From positions 1 to 22,930 of the forward strand of contig CAJMLN010000034.1 of assembly GCA_905214315.1 (NCBI GenBank): a stretch of DNA of 22,930 bases. The letters run 5' to 3'. How positions within the stretch are numbered: the stretch's first letter is position 1; each line of letters opens with the position of its first letter. Below are positions 14,592-21,945 of the stretch, one piece after another. The stretch is from an uncultured bacterium. Its GTDB lineage: Bacteria > Bacillota > Clostridia > Christensenellales > QALW01. Under the pieces are notes generated by a model that was not told the origin of the DNA, did no database searches, and worked only from the letters and a program-made list of their open reading frames with translations. The position numbers and the translations under genes are program-made.

Positions 14592-14632
14592 AATATAAAA
14601 CGCCGCCGCATGCTTTAACGCATACGGCGGCG
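14592..14632 (-). terminator. Rho-independent terminator of the tig-clpP-clpX operon
   Basis: GC-rich stem: CGCCGCCG (14601-14608) with CGGCGGCG (14625-14632), then one mismatch and ATGC/GCAT, with a 6-nt loop. On the minus strand it is followed by TTTTATATTAT. It lies 36 nt past the clpX stop. Confidence 0.92.
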
Positions 14633-14667
14633 CTTTCTTTCTACAATATTACTGCCACTCTTTCAGT

Positions 14668-15912
14668 TTACTCTGCCAGTGCAACCTCTTGCTTATAAAC
14701 GAGCCGTGGCTTCTCAGTTTTTGCTACAGCCTCAGGTGTAATTACGCATTTTTCCACATTTTTCAGCGACGGAATCTCATACATGATATTCATCATAATC
14801 CCCTCAATGACGGAACGCAGTCCTCTCGCACCGGTTTTTAGTTCAATAGCCTTACGCGCAATCGCGGTAAGCGCTTCGTCGGTAAACTCCAACTGAACTC
14901 CATCCATTGCCACTAACGCTGCATACTGCTTGGTAAGCGCATTCTTAGGCGTTTTCAGGATATCCACCAGCATTTTCTCATCCAGCGCGTGCAAAGTCAC
15001 CGTCTGGGCAAGACGACCGATCAGCTCGGGAATCAAACCGAATTTCTGCAGGTCATGGGGGGTTACTTCCTCAAATACGGCGCCGATATCAGTGGTAGTA
15101 GCGATCGGATTCATAGAAGCACCAAACCCAACCGTCTTATTGCCTATCCGGCGCTGAATGATCTTATCCAGGCCGTCAAACGCACCGCCGCAAATGAACA
15201 GAATGTTCGTCGTATCAATTTGGATGAACTCCTGATGCGGATGTTTTCTGCCACCGTTAGGCGGTACATTGGAAAGTGTACCCTCCAGTATTTTCAGCAG
15301 GGACTGCTGCACGCCCTCGCCCGAAACATCCCTTGTAATAGAGGGATTTTCGCTTCTGCGCGCAATTTTATCGATTTCATCGATATAAATAATGCCGCGC
15401 TCTGCCTTTTCCACATCATAATCCGCCGCCTGAATCAGCCTGAGCAGAATATTTTCCACATCATCGCCTACATAACCGGCCTCTGTAATAGTAGTGGCAT
15501 CAGCAATAGCAAAGGGAACATCCAATATTTTTGCCAAGGTTTGTGCTAAATACGTCTTTCCCGTTCCTGTAGGTCCAATCAGCAGAATATTGCTTTTTTG
15601 AATCTCTACCTCGGGCTTTTCTTTTCCTTTTTGCGCATTAATCCGTTTATAATGATTATAAACACCTACTGACAGCGCAATTTTCGCATTATCCTGCCCT
15701 ACTACATATTGGTCAAGAACACTTTTGATCTCCGCGGGCTTAGGAAGCGCAAGTTTTTCCTGCCTTTGTATATCATGGTGCTCATCCTCCAGGGACTCCA
15801 CACAATCCTGTACACATTCCTCGCATATATAAATTCCGGGAGGCCCTGAAACAAAAGCAAGCCCTACCTGTGCCGGAGTACGACCGCAAAAAGCGCATCT
15901 TATTTCTTCCAT
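14668..15912 (-). CDS. clpX: ATP-dependent Clp protease ATP-binding subunit ClpX
   Basis: AAA+ unfoldase that recognises tagged or misfolded proteins and threads them into ClpP. An N-terminal C4 zinc-binding domain has Cys 6, 9, 30 and 33. Walker A is GPTGTGKT at 113-120, pore loop GYVG at 146-149, Walker B IIYIDE at 174-179, the RKH loop GGRKHPHQ follows, and the sensor-2 region is TGARGLR. The ClpP-contact tripeptide is VGF (in TVGFGA) where many homologues have IGF or LGF. The 414 aa are normal. AAGGAG lies just before the ATG, 10 nt after the clpP stop. Last gene of tig-clpP-clpX; lon, often next in Firmicutes, does not follow. Confidence 0.97.
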   Translation of the reverse strand: MEEIRCAFCGRTPAQVGLAFVSGPPGIYICEECVQDCVESLEDEHHDIQRQEKLALPKPAEIKSVLDQYVVGQDNAKIALSVGVYNHYKRINAQKGKEKPEVEIQKSNILLIGPTGTGKTYLAQTLAKILDVPFAIADATTITEAGYVGDDVENILLRLIQAADYDVEKAERGIIYIDEIDKIARRSENPSITRDVSGEGVQQSLLKILEGTLSNVPPNGGRKHPHQEFIQIDTTNILFICGGAFDGLDKIIQRRIGNKTVGFGASMNPIATTTDIGAVFEEVTPHDLQKFGLIPELIGRLAQTVTLHALDEKMLVDILKTPKNALTKQYAALVAMDGVQLEFTDEALTAIARKAIELKTGARGLRSVIEGIMMNIMYEIPSLKNVEKCVITPEAVAKTEKPRLVYKQEVALAE

Positions 15913-15922
15913 TTAAAACTCC

Positions 15923-16507
15923 TTACTGTCTTTTTGAATAAATCTTATCAACAATACCGTATTCCAAAGCTTCCTGTGCATCCAGATAATGATCGCGCTC
16001 GCAATCGGCTTCCAGTTGCTCAAAGGATTTTCCTGTATTATCAGCAAGAATTTTATTCAGTTTATTCTTACATTTTAAAAGCTGCTCTGCATGAATCAGC
16101 ACATCGGTAGCCTGACCTTTCGCTCCGCCGAGCGCCTGATGAATCATAATCTCGCTGTTCGGCAGGGCTATCCGCTTTCCTCTCGTACCTGATGAAAGCA
16201 ATACGGCAGCCATGGAAGCGGCCATACCAATACAGATCGTTGAAACGTCGGGCTTAATATACTGCATCGTATCATAAATCGCCATTCCCGCCGTTACCGA
16301 GCCGCCGGGGCTGTTGATATAAAGCATGATATCCTTTTCGATATCTGTTGCCTCTAAAAACAGCAGCTGCGCAACAATCGTATTGGCCAGGTCATCGTTA
16401 ATCTCTCCGGACAAAAATATGATGCGATCCTTTAGCAGACGGGAATAAATATCATAGGAACGCTCCCCTCTGCCGTCCTGTTCTATTACATAAGGAATAA
16501 GTGCCAT
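15923..16507 (-). CDS. clpP: ATP-dependent Clp protease proteolytic subunit ClpP
   Basis: Serine peptidase that assembles as a 14-subunit barrel and degrades proteins delivered by ClpX or ClpC. The catalytic triad is visible: Ser98 in GMAASMAA, His123 in MIHQALGG and Asp172 in ERDHYLDA. NSPGGSV at 65-71 forms the substrate-binding loop. The N-terminus (MALIPYVIEQ) is typical of mature ClpP with little or no propeptide. The 194 aa are standard. GGGGGAGA precedes the ATG, and only 11 nt separate it from the tig stop, consistent with co-transcription from the promoter upstream of tig. Confidence 0.98.
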   Translation of the reverse strand: MALIPYVIEQDGRGERSYDIYSRLLKDRIIFLSGEINDDLANTIVAQLLFLEATDIEKDIMLYINSPGGSVTAGMAIYDTMQYIKPDVSTICIGMAASMAAVLLSSGTRGKRIALPNSEIMIHQALGGAKGQATDVLIHAEQLLKCKNKLNKILADNTGKSFEQLEADCERDHYLDAQEALEYGIVDKIYSKRQ

Positions 16508-16518
16508 TCTGTCTCCCC

Positions 16519-17967
16519 CTATTGTTCTTGTTTTTCCTCCTGAGCCTTCTTCGCCGCGGGCTTTTTGGCCGCAGGCTTCTTCTCGGCGGTCTTCTTTTCT
16601 GCTGTCTTCTTTTCAGCAGGTTTTTTTTCAGAATCCTCTGCTTTTTCCTCTTTAGCCTTTGCCGAAGCCGCCTTCTTTGCAGCTTTCTTTGCAGGATTTT
16701 TCTCCTTTAAAAAGGCAAGTGTTTTATTCATAACGGCCATCTCTTTAAAATATTCCATTTGATCTTCTGTAACGGATTTGCGGAACTCTTCGGCTGACTG
16801 CCCATAATTCTGCGCATACTTTTCAATTTCAGCGTCAATTTCCTCTTGGCTGGCCTCAATCTTCTCGGCTTTAATAATTTCAGCAAGCGTAAGGCGAATT
16901 TTCACCGTTTTCTTTGCGCCCTCACGATACATATCGCGCATCTGCTGCAGCGTCATGCCGGTATATTTCAAATAATCCTCCAGCTTAAGCCCCTGATAGC
17001 TCATGCGCATTTCCATATCGCGCAGCTGAGAATCGATCTGCTGTTCCACCATACAATCGGGAATATCGATCTCCGCATTTTCGGCAATTGCCTCGATTCG
17101 CTTGTTTTCCATTTCAGAATCAGCCTGACTTTTCTTGCGCTCTTCCAGCTTCGCCCTTATATCGGCCTTATACTCAGCCAAAGTATCAAATTCTGAAACA
17201 TCTTTTGCAAATTCATCGTCAAGCGCCGGAACCTGTTTTTCCTTAATGCTTAAAACCTTTACATCAAAAACAGCTTCCTTACCCTTCAGATCTTCCGCAT
17301 GATAATCCTCGGGGAATTTTACCGTCAAAGCCTTTTCCTCGCCGATATTCATGCCGATCATCTGTTCCTCAAAACCGGGAATAAAACTGCCGGAACCGAT
17401 TTCAAGCGTCTGGTTTTCAGCCGTGCCTCCTTCAAATTTCACACCGTCGATACTGCCGGAATAATTCAAGCCTACCGTATCGCCTTTTTGTACAGGGCGC
17501 CCCTCAATATCCTCAAAACGGGAAGCATGATCCTGCGCATGCTGCACTTCGTGCTCCACTTCCTCGTCGGTTACATTATACTCAACCAAATCAACCTTTA
17601 TACCTTCATATTTCCCAAGCTTAACCTCCGGCATAAGCGTAACGGTCGCCTTCACCTGCACGGTTCCGTCATCGGCAATATCTTCCAGCTCCACATCGGG
17701 TCTGTCCACCGGCTGCAGCGAATGCTCTGCTACAGCAGCCTCATAGGCCCCTGGAAATACATTGTTAAATGCATCCTCAAAAAACACGCCCGCGCCGTAA
17801 TACTGCTCTACCATTTTGCGGGGCGCTTTGCCCTTACGAAAGCCCGGAATCACATATTTTCCGCGGTTCTTCAGAAAAACCGCTTCGGTAGCCTCATCCA
17901 TAGCCGCTTTACTGATTTCAAAAGTAAGAACCGCCTGATTTTTTTCGTTTTTAACCATGGTACTCAT
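16519..17967 (-). CDS. tig: Trigger factor, with a Lys/Ala-rich C-terminal repeat tail
   Basis: Ribosome-associated chaperone and peptidyl-prolyl isomerase that meets nascent chains at the exit tunnel. The N-terminal ribosome-binding signature is GFRKGKAP at residues 42-49. The FKBP-type domain covers about 158-245 (GDTVGLNYSG, GSGSFIPGFEEQMIGM), and the helical C-domain runs to about 422. Beyond this lies a 60-residue tail dominated by Lys, Ala and Glu, including five tandem pentapeptides (AEKKT, AEKKT, AEKKP, AAKKP, AAKKA; residues 451-475). Typical trigger factors end near 430 residues, so the tail is an addition resembling histone-H1-like basic tails. GGAGGT lies 8 nt before the first ATG. 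First gene of tig-clpP-clpX, with a clear promoter. Confidence 0.96.
   Translation of the reverse strand: MSTMVKNEKNQAVLTFEISKAAMDEATEAVFLKNRGKYVIPGFRKGKAPRKMVEQYYGAGVFFEDAFNNVFPGAYEAAVAEHSLQPVDRPDVELEDIADDGTVQVKATVTLMPEVKLGKYEGIKVDLVEYNVTDEEVEHEVQHAQDHASRFEDIEGRPVQKGDTVGLNYSGSIDGVKFEGGTAENQTLEIGSGSFIPGFEEQMIGMNIGEEKALTVKFPEDYHAEDLKGKEAVFDVKVLSIKEKQVPALDDEFAKDVSEFDTLAEYKADIRAKLEERKKSQADSEMENKRIEAIAENAEIDIPDCMVEQQIDSQLRDMEMRMSYQGLKLEDYLKYTGMTLQQMRDMYREGAKKTVKIRLTLAEIIKAEKIEASQEEIDAEIEKYAQNYGQSAEEFRKSVTEDQMEYFKEMAVMNKTLAFLKEKNPAKKAAKKAASAKAKEEKAEDSEKKPAEKKTAEKKTAEKKPAAKKPAAKKAQEEKQEQ
16543..16617 (-). repeat. Tandem 15-bp coding repeats in tig
   Basis: Five in-frame 15-bp units encode (A[E/A]KK[T/P/A])x5 in the trigger factor tail. 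Such repeats can change copy number by slippage while keeping frame. Confidence 0.8.
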
Positions 17968-18009
17968 AAAAATTTACCTCCAAGTAATTTATCCAAACAA
18001 TCAGGCTTC

Positions 18010-18038
18010 ATTATAGCACATGCAAGCTTTTTATGCAA
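18010..18038 (-). promoter_or_regulatory. Extended -10 SigA promoter of tig-clpP-clpX
   Basis: On the minus strand, -35 TTGCAT (18033-18038), a 17-bp spacer and -10 TATAAT (18010-18015) preceded by TGC. I saw no CtsR-type or CIRCE heat-shock operator next to it. Confidence 0.8.
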
Positions 18039-18109
18039 TCACAAAACTTTAATTTTTACCAAAGATTCTCGTTTTTTTGTCCAAAATCGTCTTTCATAAT
18101 AAAAATTCA

Positions 18110-18138
18110 TTTAAAAGTGCGGTGTTCTATGATATAAT
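18110..18138 (+). promoter_or_regulatory. Extended -10 SigA promoter of the RqcH-like gene
   Basis: -35 TTTAAA (18110-18115), a 17-bp spacer and -10 TATAAT (18133-18138) preceded by TGA. It lies 42 nt upstream of the ATG. Confidence 0.7.
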
Positions 18139-18180
18139 ATCCACAAAATAATTTCTGTAAACTAACGGAGGAATCCTCTT

Positions 18181-19854
18181 ATGCCAATGGACGGTCTTAC
18201 CATCGGCGCTGTATGTGCAGAACTGAATCCTTTTCTCACCGGCGCTAAAATCGATAAAATCAATCAACCTGAGGAAGATGAGCTCATCTTCTTCTGCCGC
18301 AAAGACGGAAAAACCCATAAACTGCTTCTTTGCTCAAACGCAAATTTTGCGAGAATCGGCATTACTGCGGCGACAAAACAGAATCCGCTGACCGCGCCGG
18401 CCTTCTGCATGCTGCTGCGCAAGCATTTGCTTTCCTCCCGGTTACTTTCTTTTTCACAAAAGAATAATGAGCGTATCGTAAATATTACTTTTGAGGGATA
18501 TAATGATTTTAACGAGCCCGAGCAAAAAATATTGATCCTTGAAATCATGGGAAAGCACAGCAACATCATTCTGACCGATCCCGCGGGAAAAATTTTAGAC
18601 AGTATCCGGCACGTAAATTCCTTGATGAGCCGAGTTCGCCAGCTGCAGCCCGGACTGCCCTATACCCTTCCCCCTTCCCAGGGAAAGCTGGATCCGTTCA
18701 GTGCGGAAATTCCCGCTATTGATCCCTCGCCGCGGATCATATGCGATACCTTTACCGGTTTTTCCCGTCAGGCGGGCGAAGAGCTCAGCTTTTTAAGCCA
18801 TCAGCAGGGTTTTCGGGCTGCTTTCTCCTCTTACATGGAAAAATTCCGCAAAAAAGACTTTGCTCCGGTGATACAAGTTGATGAAGACGGAACTCCTCTT
18901 GATTTCTTTGCCTTTCCCCAGGCAAGAATTTTACCTGCTTTTCAACTTCCGCGGGCAACAGTATCAGAAGCAATCGATGAATATTTTTCAACCCGCGATA
19001 CCGTTCAGCGCCTGAAAGAGCGTGCCCACGGACTAAAAAGCAAGCTCACTGGATTGCTGGAAAAATGCGAAAAGAAGCAGGCGCAGCAGCAGGAGAAACT
19101 CACAGAATGTGCGGATATGGAAAAATTCCGCATATGGGGAGAGCTGATAACCGCCAATATCTACCGCATCAAACGCGGTGCCAGAGCTGTAAGAGTGCAG
19201 AACTATTATGAGGATATGAAGGAAATCGAAATTCCTTTGGATCCTACGGTTTCCCCCAATATCAACGCACAGAAATATTTTAAGCAATACGGAAAACTCA
19301 AAACAGCCTCGCGTTTACTTTCAGCGCAAATAGAGGAAAACGAAAAAGATATCGATTTTATTTCCGACCAGCTGGAAAATCTTGAAAAATGCGAAACCGA
19401 CGATGATATTGCGCAAATCCGCAATGAACTGACCGCCGCAGGTTATCTTAAGCCTCAGAAGGGAAAACAAAAGGTTCCGGAAAACAAGCCTCTGCATTTT
19501 ATCTCTTCCTCCGGCATTGACATCTTTGTGGGCAAAAACAATACGCAGAACGATTATCTTACGCTGCGCTTTGCCGGTTCAGACGATCTTTGGCTGCATG
19601 CTAAAAACATTCATGGCTCCCACGTGATTGTGCGTTCCAGCGCGCCGGACGAAAAAACAATTGAAGAGGCGGCAAAGCTGGCCGCCTATTATTCCAAAGG
19701 ACGCTTTTCCGCCGCCGTTCCCGTAGATGCTACCCTTCGCCGCTATATAAAAAAGCCCTCTGGCGCGCTTGCAGGAAAAGTAATTTATACCAACCAAACC
19801 ACCTATTACGTCACGGCTGAGGAAAGGGAGATCAAAGCATTACAGAAACTTTAA
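18181..19854 (+). CDS. rqcH: RqcH-like NFACT protein (ribosome quality control, Ala-tailing)
   Basis: Bacterial Rqc2/NEMF homologue. RqcH binds obstructed 50S subunits carrying peptidyl-tRNA and, with RqcP, adds C-terminal alanine tails that mark the chain for ClpXP. The NFACT-N domain starts at residue 1 (DGLTIGAVCAEL) and includes CMLLRKHL at 76-83 and EIMGKHSNIILTD at 121-133. A helical/coiled-coil middle spans about 265-430, and the NFACT-R domain follows (GIDIFVGKNN, DDLWLHAKNIHGSHVIV). The 557 aa are near the B. subtilis length of about 570. The residue pair corresponding to the functional D97-R98 of B. subtilis appears here as E97-R98. GGAGGA lies 8 nt before the ATG. Older databases call this a fibronectin-binding protein. 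It is divergent from the tig-clpPX operon, which encodes the degrading protease. Confidence 0.92.
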   Translation: MPMDGLTIGAVCAELNPFLTGAKIDKINQPEEDELIFFCRKDGKTHKLLLCSNANFARIGITAATKQNPLTAPAFCMLLRKHLLSSRLLSFSQKNNERIVNITFEGYNDFNEPEQKILILEIMGKHSNIILTDPAGKILDSIRHVNSLMSRVRQLQPGLPYTLPPSQGKLDPFSAEIPAIDPSPRIICDTFTGFSRQAGEELSFLSHQQGFRAAFSSYMEKFRKKDFAPVIQVDEDGTPLDFFAFPQARILPAFQLPRATVSEAIDEYFSTRDTVQRLKERAHGLKSKLTGLLEKCEKKQAQQQEKLTECADMEKFRIWGELITANIYRIKRGARAVRVQNYYEDMKEIEIPLDPTVSPNINAQKYFKQYGKLKTASRLLSAQIEENEKDIDFISDQLENLEKCETDDDIAQIRNELTAAGYLKPQKGKQKVPENKPLHFISSSGIDIFVGKNNTQNDYLTLRFAGSDDLWLHAKNIHGSHVIVRSSAPDEKTIEEAAKLAAYYSKGRFSAAVPVDATLRRYIKKPSGALAGKVIYTNQTTYYVTAEEREIKALQKL

Positions 19855-19891
19855 AAGGCATTGCGCCTTTTAGGGCGCAATGCCCTTTCTT
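19853..19891. terminator. Bidirectional terminator between rqcH and the SSB gene
   Basis: Perfect 11-bp stem GGCATTGCGCC (19857-19867) with GGCGCAATGCC (19874-19884) and a 6-nt loop. A CTTTCTTATT tract follows on plus and TTTTAA on minus. It lies between convergent stop codons. Confidence 0.92.
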
Positions 19892-20543
19892 ATTCCTCTT
19901 TCCTGAATTCGGCCGTCTCTTCCTGTTCCTCCCCTTTTTCCACAAAAAGCTTGGATACAGAAACCTCGTATGCCGTTTTATTGATTACCGTCTCTTCGTC
20001 AATCTTTTTCTGATATTCCCGGCTCTGCAGTCTTCCTTCCACATGGATGCTCTCGCCTACCTGCAATTGCTGGCAATACCGGGCATTTCTTCCCCAGCAT
20101 ATCGATGGAATATAATCACTTTTTCCATAAGCGCGGTTTACGGCAATCAACACATCGGCAATTTCCCTGGCAAAAGGCGTAACGCGGTATACAGGTGTCT
20201 TGCAGATATAGCCGTCAAGTGTAATCGTATTGATATCTTCCCCTTGAGAATCCTCGCTAATATCCCGTGCAAACGTCTGCAGCTGCAGCCGGCTTTTATT
20301 ATCGGTTACAATATTATAAGAACGCAGCTGCCCTTCTATGAAAAAGCGCCTGTCTACCGCGATTTCAAATCCGGACATCAATCTTTCCGACACCATAACA
20401 GGCAATATATCTGCCTGGCCGGACAATCTGCCGATCTTTAATTTAAAGGTGTAAAAACTCTCACCGAAAACCTCATGACTGTACTCCGGTGCTTCCACGA
20501 CTGTTCCGCATAACGTAATTTTGTTGTTTGTTGGCTGAACCAT
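19890..20543 (-). CDS. Single-stranded DNA-binding protein with two tandem OB folds
   Basis: Probable ssDNA-binding protein of 217 aa with two successive SSB-like OB domains. OB1 is about residues 8-97: ITLCGTVVEAPEYSHE, a FYTFKLKI strand, and FFIEGQLRSYN. OB2 is about 105-202: NTITLDGYICKTPVYR, VLIAVNRAYGKSDYIPSICWG, and SIHVEGRLQSREYQ. OB2 matches canonical SSB better (NRAYGKSDYIP, VEGRLQSR). The tail is acidic (EEQEETAEFRKEE) but lacks the DDDIPF-like tip that recruits partners in classical SSB. Whether it replaces or supplements the housekeeping SSB cannot be judged here. AGGAGG lies 10 nt before the ATG. An overlapping ATG 7 nt closer to the ribosome site is out of frame. The promoter is unclear, and the gene is 155 nt downstream of pdaB. 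Confidence 0.85.
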   Translation of the reverse strand: MVQPTNNKITLCGTVVEAPEYSHEVFGESFYTFKLKIGRLSGQADILPVMVSERLMSGFEIAVDRRFFIEGQLRSYNIVTDNKSRLQLQTFARDISEDSQGEDINTITLDGYICKTPVYRVTPFAREIADVLIAVNRAYGKSDYIPSICWGRNARYCQQLQVGESIHVEGRLQSREYQKKIDEETVINKTAYEVSVSKLFVEKGEEQEETAEFRKEE

Positions 20544-20698
20544 AACCCATCTGCCTCCTAAATTGTATTTGTTGAAATATATTCAGCAGCATACTAAATT
20601 ATTCTTTTATCCTTAGTACCTTGTGCTTACTGATTTTATTATATTCAATCAATGTGTTATTTCGTTGCATAATTTGTGAAAAATTTGAAATATATACA

Positions 20699-21445
20699 TC
20701 AAGGATTTTTATGCTGTATTCCCTGTATATCCACAGTATAGTCCTCGGTATAGATCAGTTCGCTCACCGAACACACAGCGTATCCCTGCGCCGTAAGATT
20801 TTCCAGAATTTCCGGCAATGCCTCGGGCGTATATTTTGCATTATTATGAAAAAGAATGATATCTCCCGGGCAGATCTTTTTGAGAACTCTTTCCACCAGC
20901 GGCTGCCGCCCATATTCCTTCCAGTCCAGCGAATCAATAGACCACTGAATCGCGTGCATATTCAGCTCACGCAGGGTAAGCACCACCGCATCGCTGTAAT
21001 CTCCATACGGGGGCCGGAACACGGTAGGCGCCTGCCCGGTAATCTGTTCAATCTGCTCATTGACGGACGTAATCTCCTGAATCATCTGCTGTTTGGACAA
21101 TTTGCTCATCTGCGGATGATTCTGAGAATGATTTCCGATCTCATGCCCACGGTCATAGATTTCCTTAACCATCTCCGGATACTTTTCCACCCAAAATCCT
21201 ACAAGGAAGAAGGTGGCGTGCACCTCGTAGGAATCGAGAATATCCAGAATATTTCTGGTTTTATCCGCGCCCCAGGCGGCGTCAAAGCTGATTGCAATCT
21301 TTTTTTCATCGGTATCCACGCTGTAAACCGGCTTTTCCTTTCCACCCGTGTTCAAGGCCGAAACCGAATCGTCATAAGCAAAGCAATGCAGCAGAATTCC
21401 CAGTGTAAGAATTGCTGCAATCCCAATATAAATATACCTTTTCAA
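20699..21445 (-). CDS. pdaB: Polysaccharide deacetylase, PdaB-like (sporulation)
   Basis: Membrane-anchored NodB-type deacetylase; PdaB of Bacillus is needed to keep the spore cortex and dormancy late in sporulation. A hydrophobic N-terminal anchor lies at residues 5-23. NodB motifs: SFDAAWG at 53-59 (the second Asp of the usual TFDDG is Ala, as in PdaB-like proteins), HSQNH at 106-110 with zinc-binding histidines, RPPYG at 144-148, DSLDW at 171-175 and LFHN at 198-201. The 248 aa fit the group. The start is TTG, with GGGGTGA 6 nt upstream; no ATG gives an intact anchor. A SigE-like element lies upstream. The enzyme may be catalytically weak because of the FDA motif. The symbol is assigned by family resemblance. 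Confidence 0.82.
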   Translation of the reverse strand: MKRYIYIGIAAILTLGILLHCFAYDDSVSALNTGGKEKPVYSVDTDEKKIAISFDAAWGADKTRNILDILDSYEVHATFFLVGFWVEKYPEMVKEIYDRGHEIGNHSQNHPQMSKLSKQQMIQEITSVNEQIEQITGQAPTVFRPPYGDYSDAVVLTLRELNMHAIQWSIDSLDWKEYGRQPLVERVLKKICPGDIILFHNNAKYTPEALPEILENLTAQGYAVCSVSELIYTEDYTVDIQGIQHKNP

Positions 21446-21451
21446 TTTTTA

Positions 21452-21458
21452 TCACCCC
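21452..21458 (-). promoter_or_regulatory. Ribosome binding site that fixes the TTG start of pdaB
   Basis: GGGGTGA on the minus strand, 6 nt before TTG at 21445-21443. Confidence 0.7.
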
Positions 21459-21464
21459 GGTCGG

Positions 21465-21493
21465 ATTATATGCACAAAAATTCTTTTTATTGC
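21465..21493 (-). promoter_or_regulatory. Possible sporulation (SigE-like) promoter of pdaB
   Basis: On the minus strand, GCAATAA (21487-21493), 14 bp, then CATATAAT (21465-21472). The spacing and the CATA start of the -10 resemble mother-cell promoters; the -35 match is partial. Confidence 0.35.
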
Positions 21494-21504
21494 AAATTTA
21501 TCAG

Positions 21505-21534
21505 TTGACAAGCCGCTGCTTTTTGCCCTATACT
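21505..21534 (+). promoter_or_regulatory. SigA promoter of the arsR-type gene and uvrC
   Basis: Consensus -35 TTGACA (21505-21510), an 18-bp spacer and -10 TATACT (21529-21534). The expected start is near 21541. Confidence 0.85.
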
Positions 21535-21539
21535 ATTGC

Positions 21540-21555
21540 ATGAAAGAGTGTTCAT
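21540..21555. promoter_or_regulatory. Candidate ArsR/SmtB-type operator
   Basis: ATGAA-AGAGTG-TTCAT, an inverted repeat of TGAA-N6-TTCA geometry like operators of zinc sensors such as CzrA. It sits at the expected transcription start. Confidence 0.6.
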
Positions 21556-21587
21556 ATGTATATATTAAGTAAAGGAGCATATTTGCT

Positions 21588-21944
21588 ATGTCTGAAAATT
21601 CCGGTAACAGACCTATTATCAATCAAGAGCTGGTAAATGCCATGTCTCAAAGGCTGCTTGATGAACGCAGCCTGATGAACCTTGCCGACTTTTATAAATT
21701 GTTTGCCGATGAATCCCGGCTGAAGATCCTTTATCTTCTTACAATGAACGAAATGTGCGTTTCGGATATCGCAGCCACGCTGAATATGAACCAATCCACG
21801 GTTTCGCACCAGCTGAAAACGCTGCGGAACAGCCGCATCGTCAAATACCGCCGGGACGCTAAAATTGTATATTATTCTTTGGACGACGATCACATCGGGC
21901 AGATTCTTCTGCAGGGTATGCTGCATGTAAGTGATTTTAACTGA
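21588..21944 (+). CDS. ArsR/SmtB-family transcriptional regulator, probable zinc sensor
   Basis: A 118-aa winged-helix repressor. The DNA-binding region is clear: LFADESRLKILYLL at residues 38-51, CVSDIAATLNMNQSTVSHQL at 57-76, and the wing VKYRRDAKIVYYSL at 85-98. In the last helix, D100-x-H102 is followed 11 residues later by H113 and then D116. This reproduces the alpha5 zinc site of SmtB/CzrA (D-x-H ... H-x-x-E/D). The alpha3 site is incomplete (CVSD, one Cys), so Zn(II) or Co(II) is more likely than Cd/Pb/As. AAAGGAG lies 10 nt before the ATG. The promoter overlaps a TGAA-N6-TTCA repeat, which suggests autorepression relieved by metal. uvrC starts 1 nt after the stop. No metal transporter is present in the window. 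Confidence 0.9.
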   Translation: MSENSGNRPIINQELVNAMSQRLLDERSLMNLADFYKLFADESRLKILYLLTMNEMCVSDIAATLNMNQSTVSHQLKTLRNSRIVKYRRDAKIVYYSLDDDHIGQILLQGMLHVSDFN

Positions 21945-21945
21945 C

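Larger units (their letters stand above)
14249..14667. other. 419-bp gap with several strong inverted repeats, no gene seen
   Basis: Contents: palindrome GTTCATATGAAC (14337-14348); A-rich/T-rich complementary arms 14296-14306 and 14405-14415; an 11-bp perfect hairpin 14479-14504; GGCGTAAT/ATTACGCC (14536-14543/14556-14563) enclosed by GAGTT/AACTC (14531-14535/14572-14576); and the clpX terminator. The longest plus-strand open frame checked here (25 codons from 14344) has no ribosome site. Confidence 0.6.

Noticed and set aside
16543..16617. Tandem repeats considered as a CRISPR or intergenic satellite
   Set aside because: Units are 15 bp, contiguous, in frame and encode the trigger factor tail.
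17299..18099. 266-codon plus-strand open frame
   Set aside because: It is antisense to tig and runs across the tig promoter; no family motif.
20621..21508. 295-codon plus-strand open frame
   Set aside because: It is antisense to pdaB, whose NodB motifs and ribosome site are clear.
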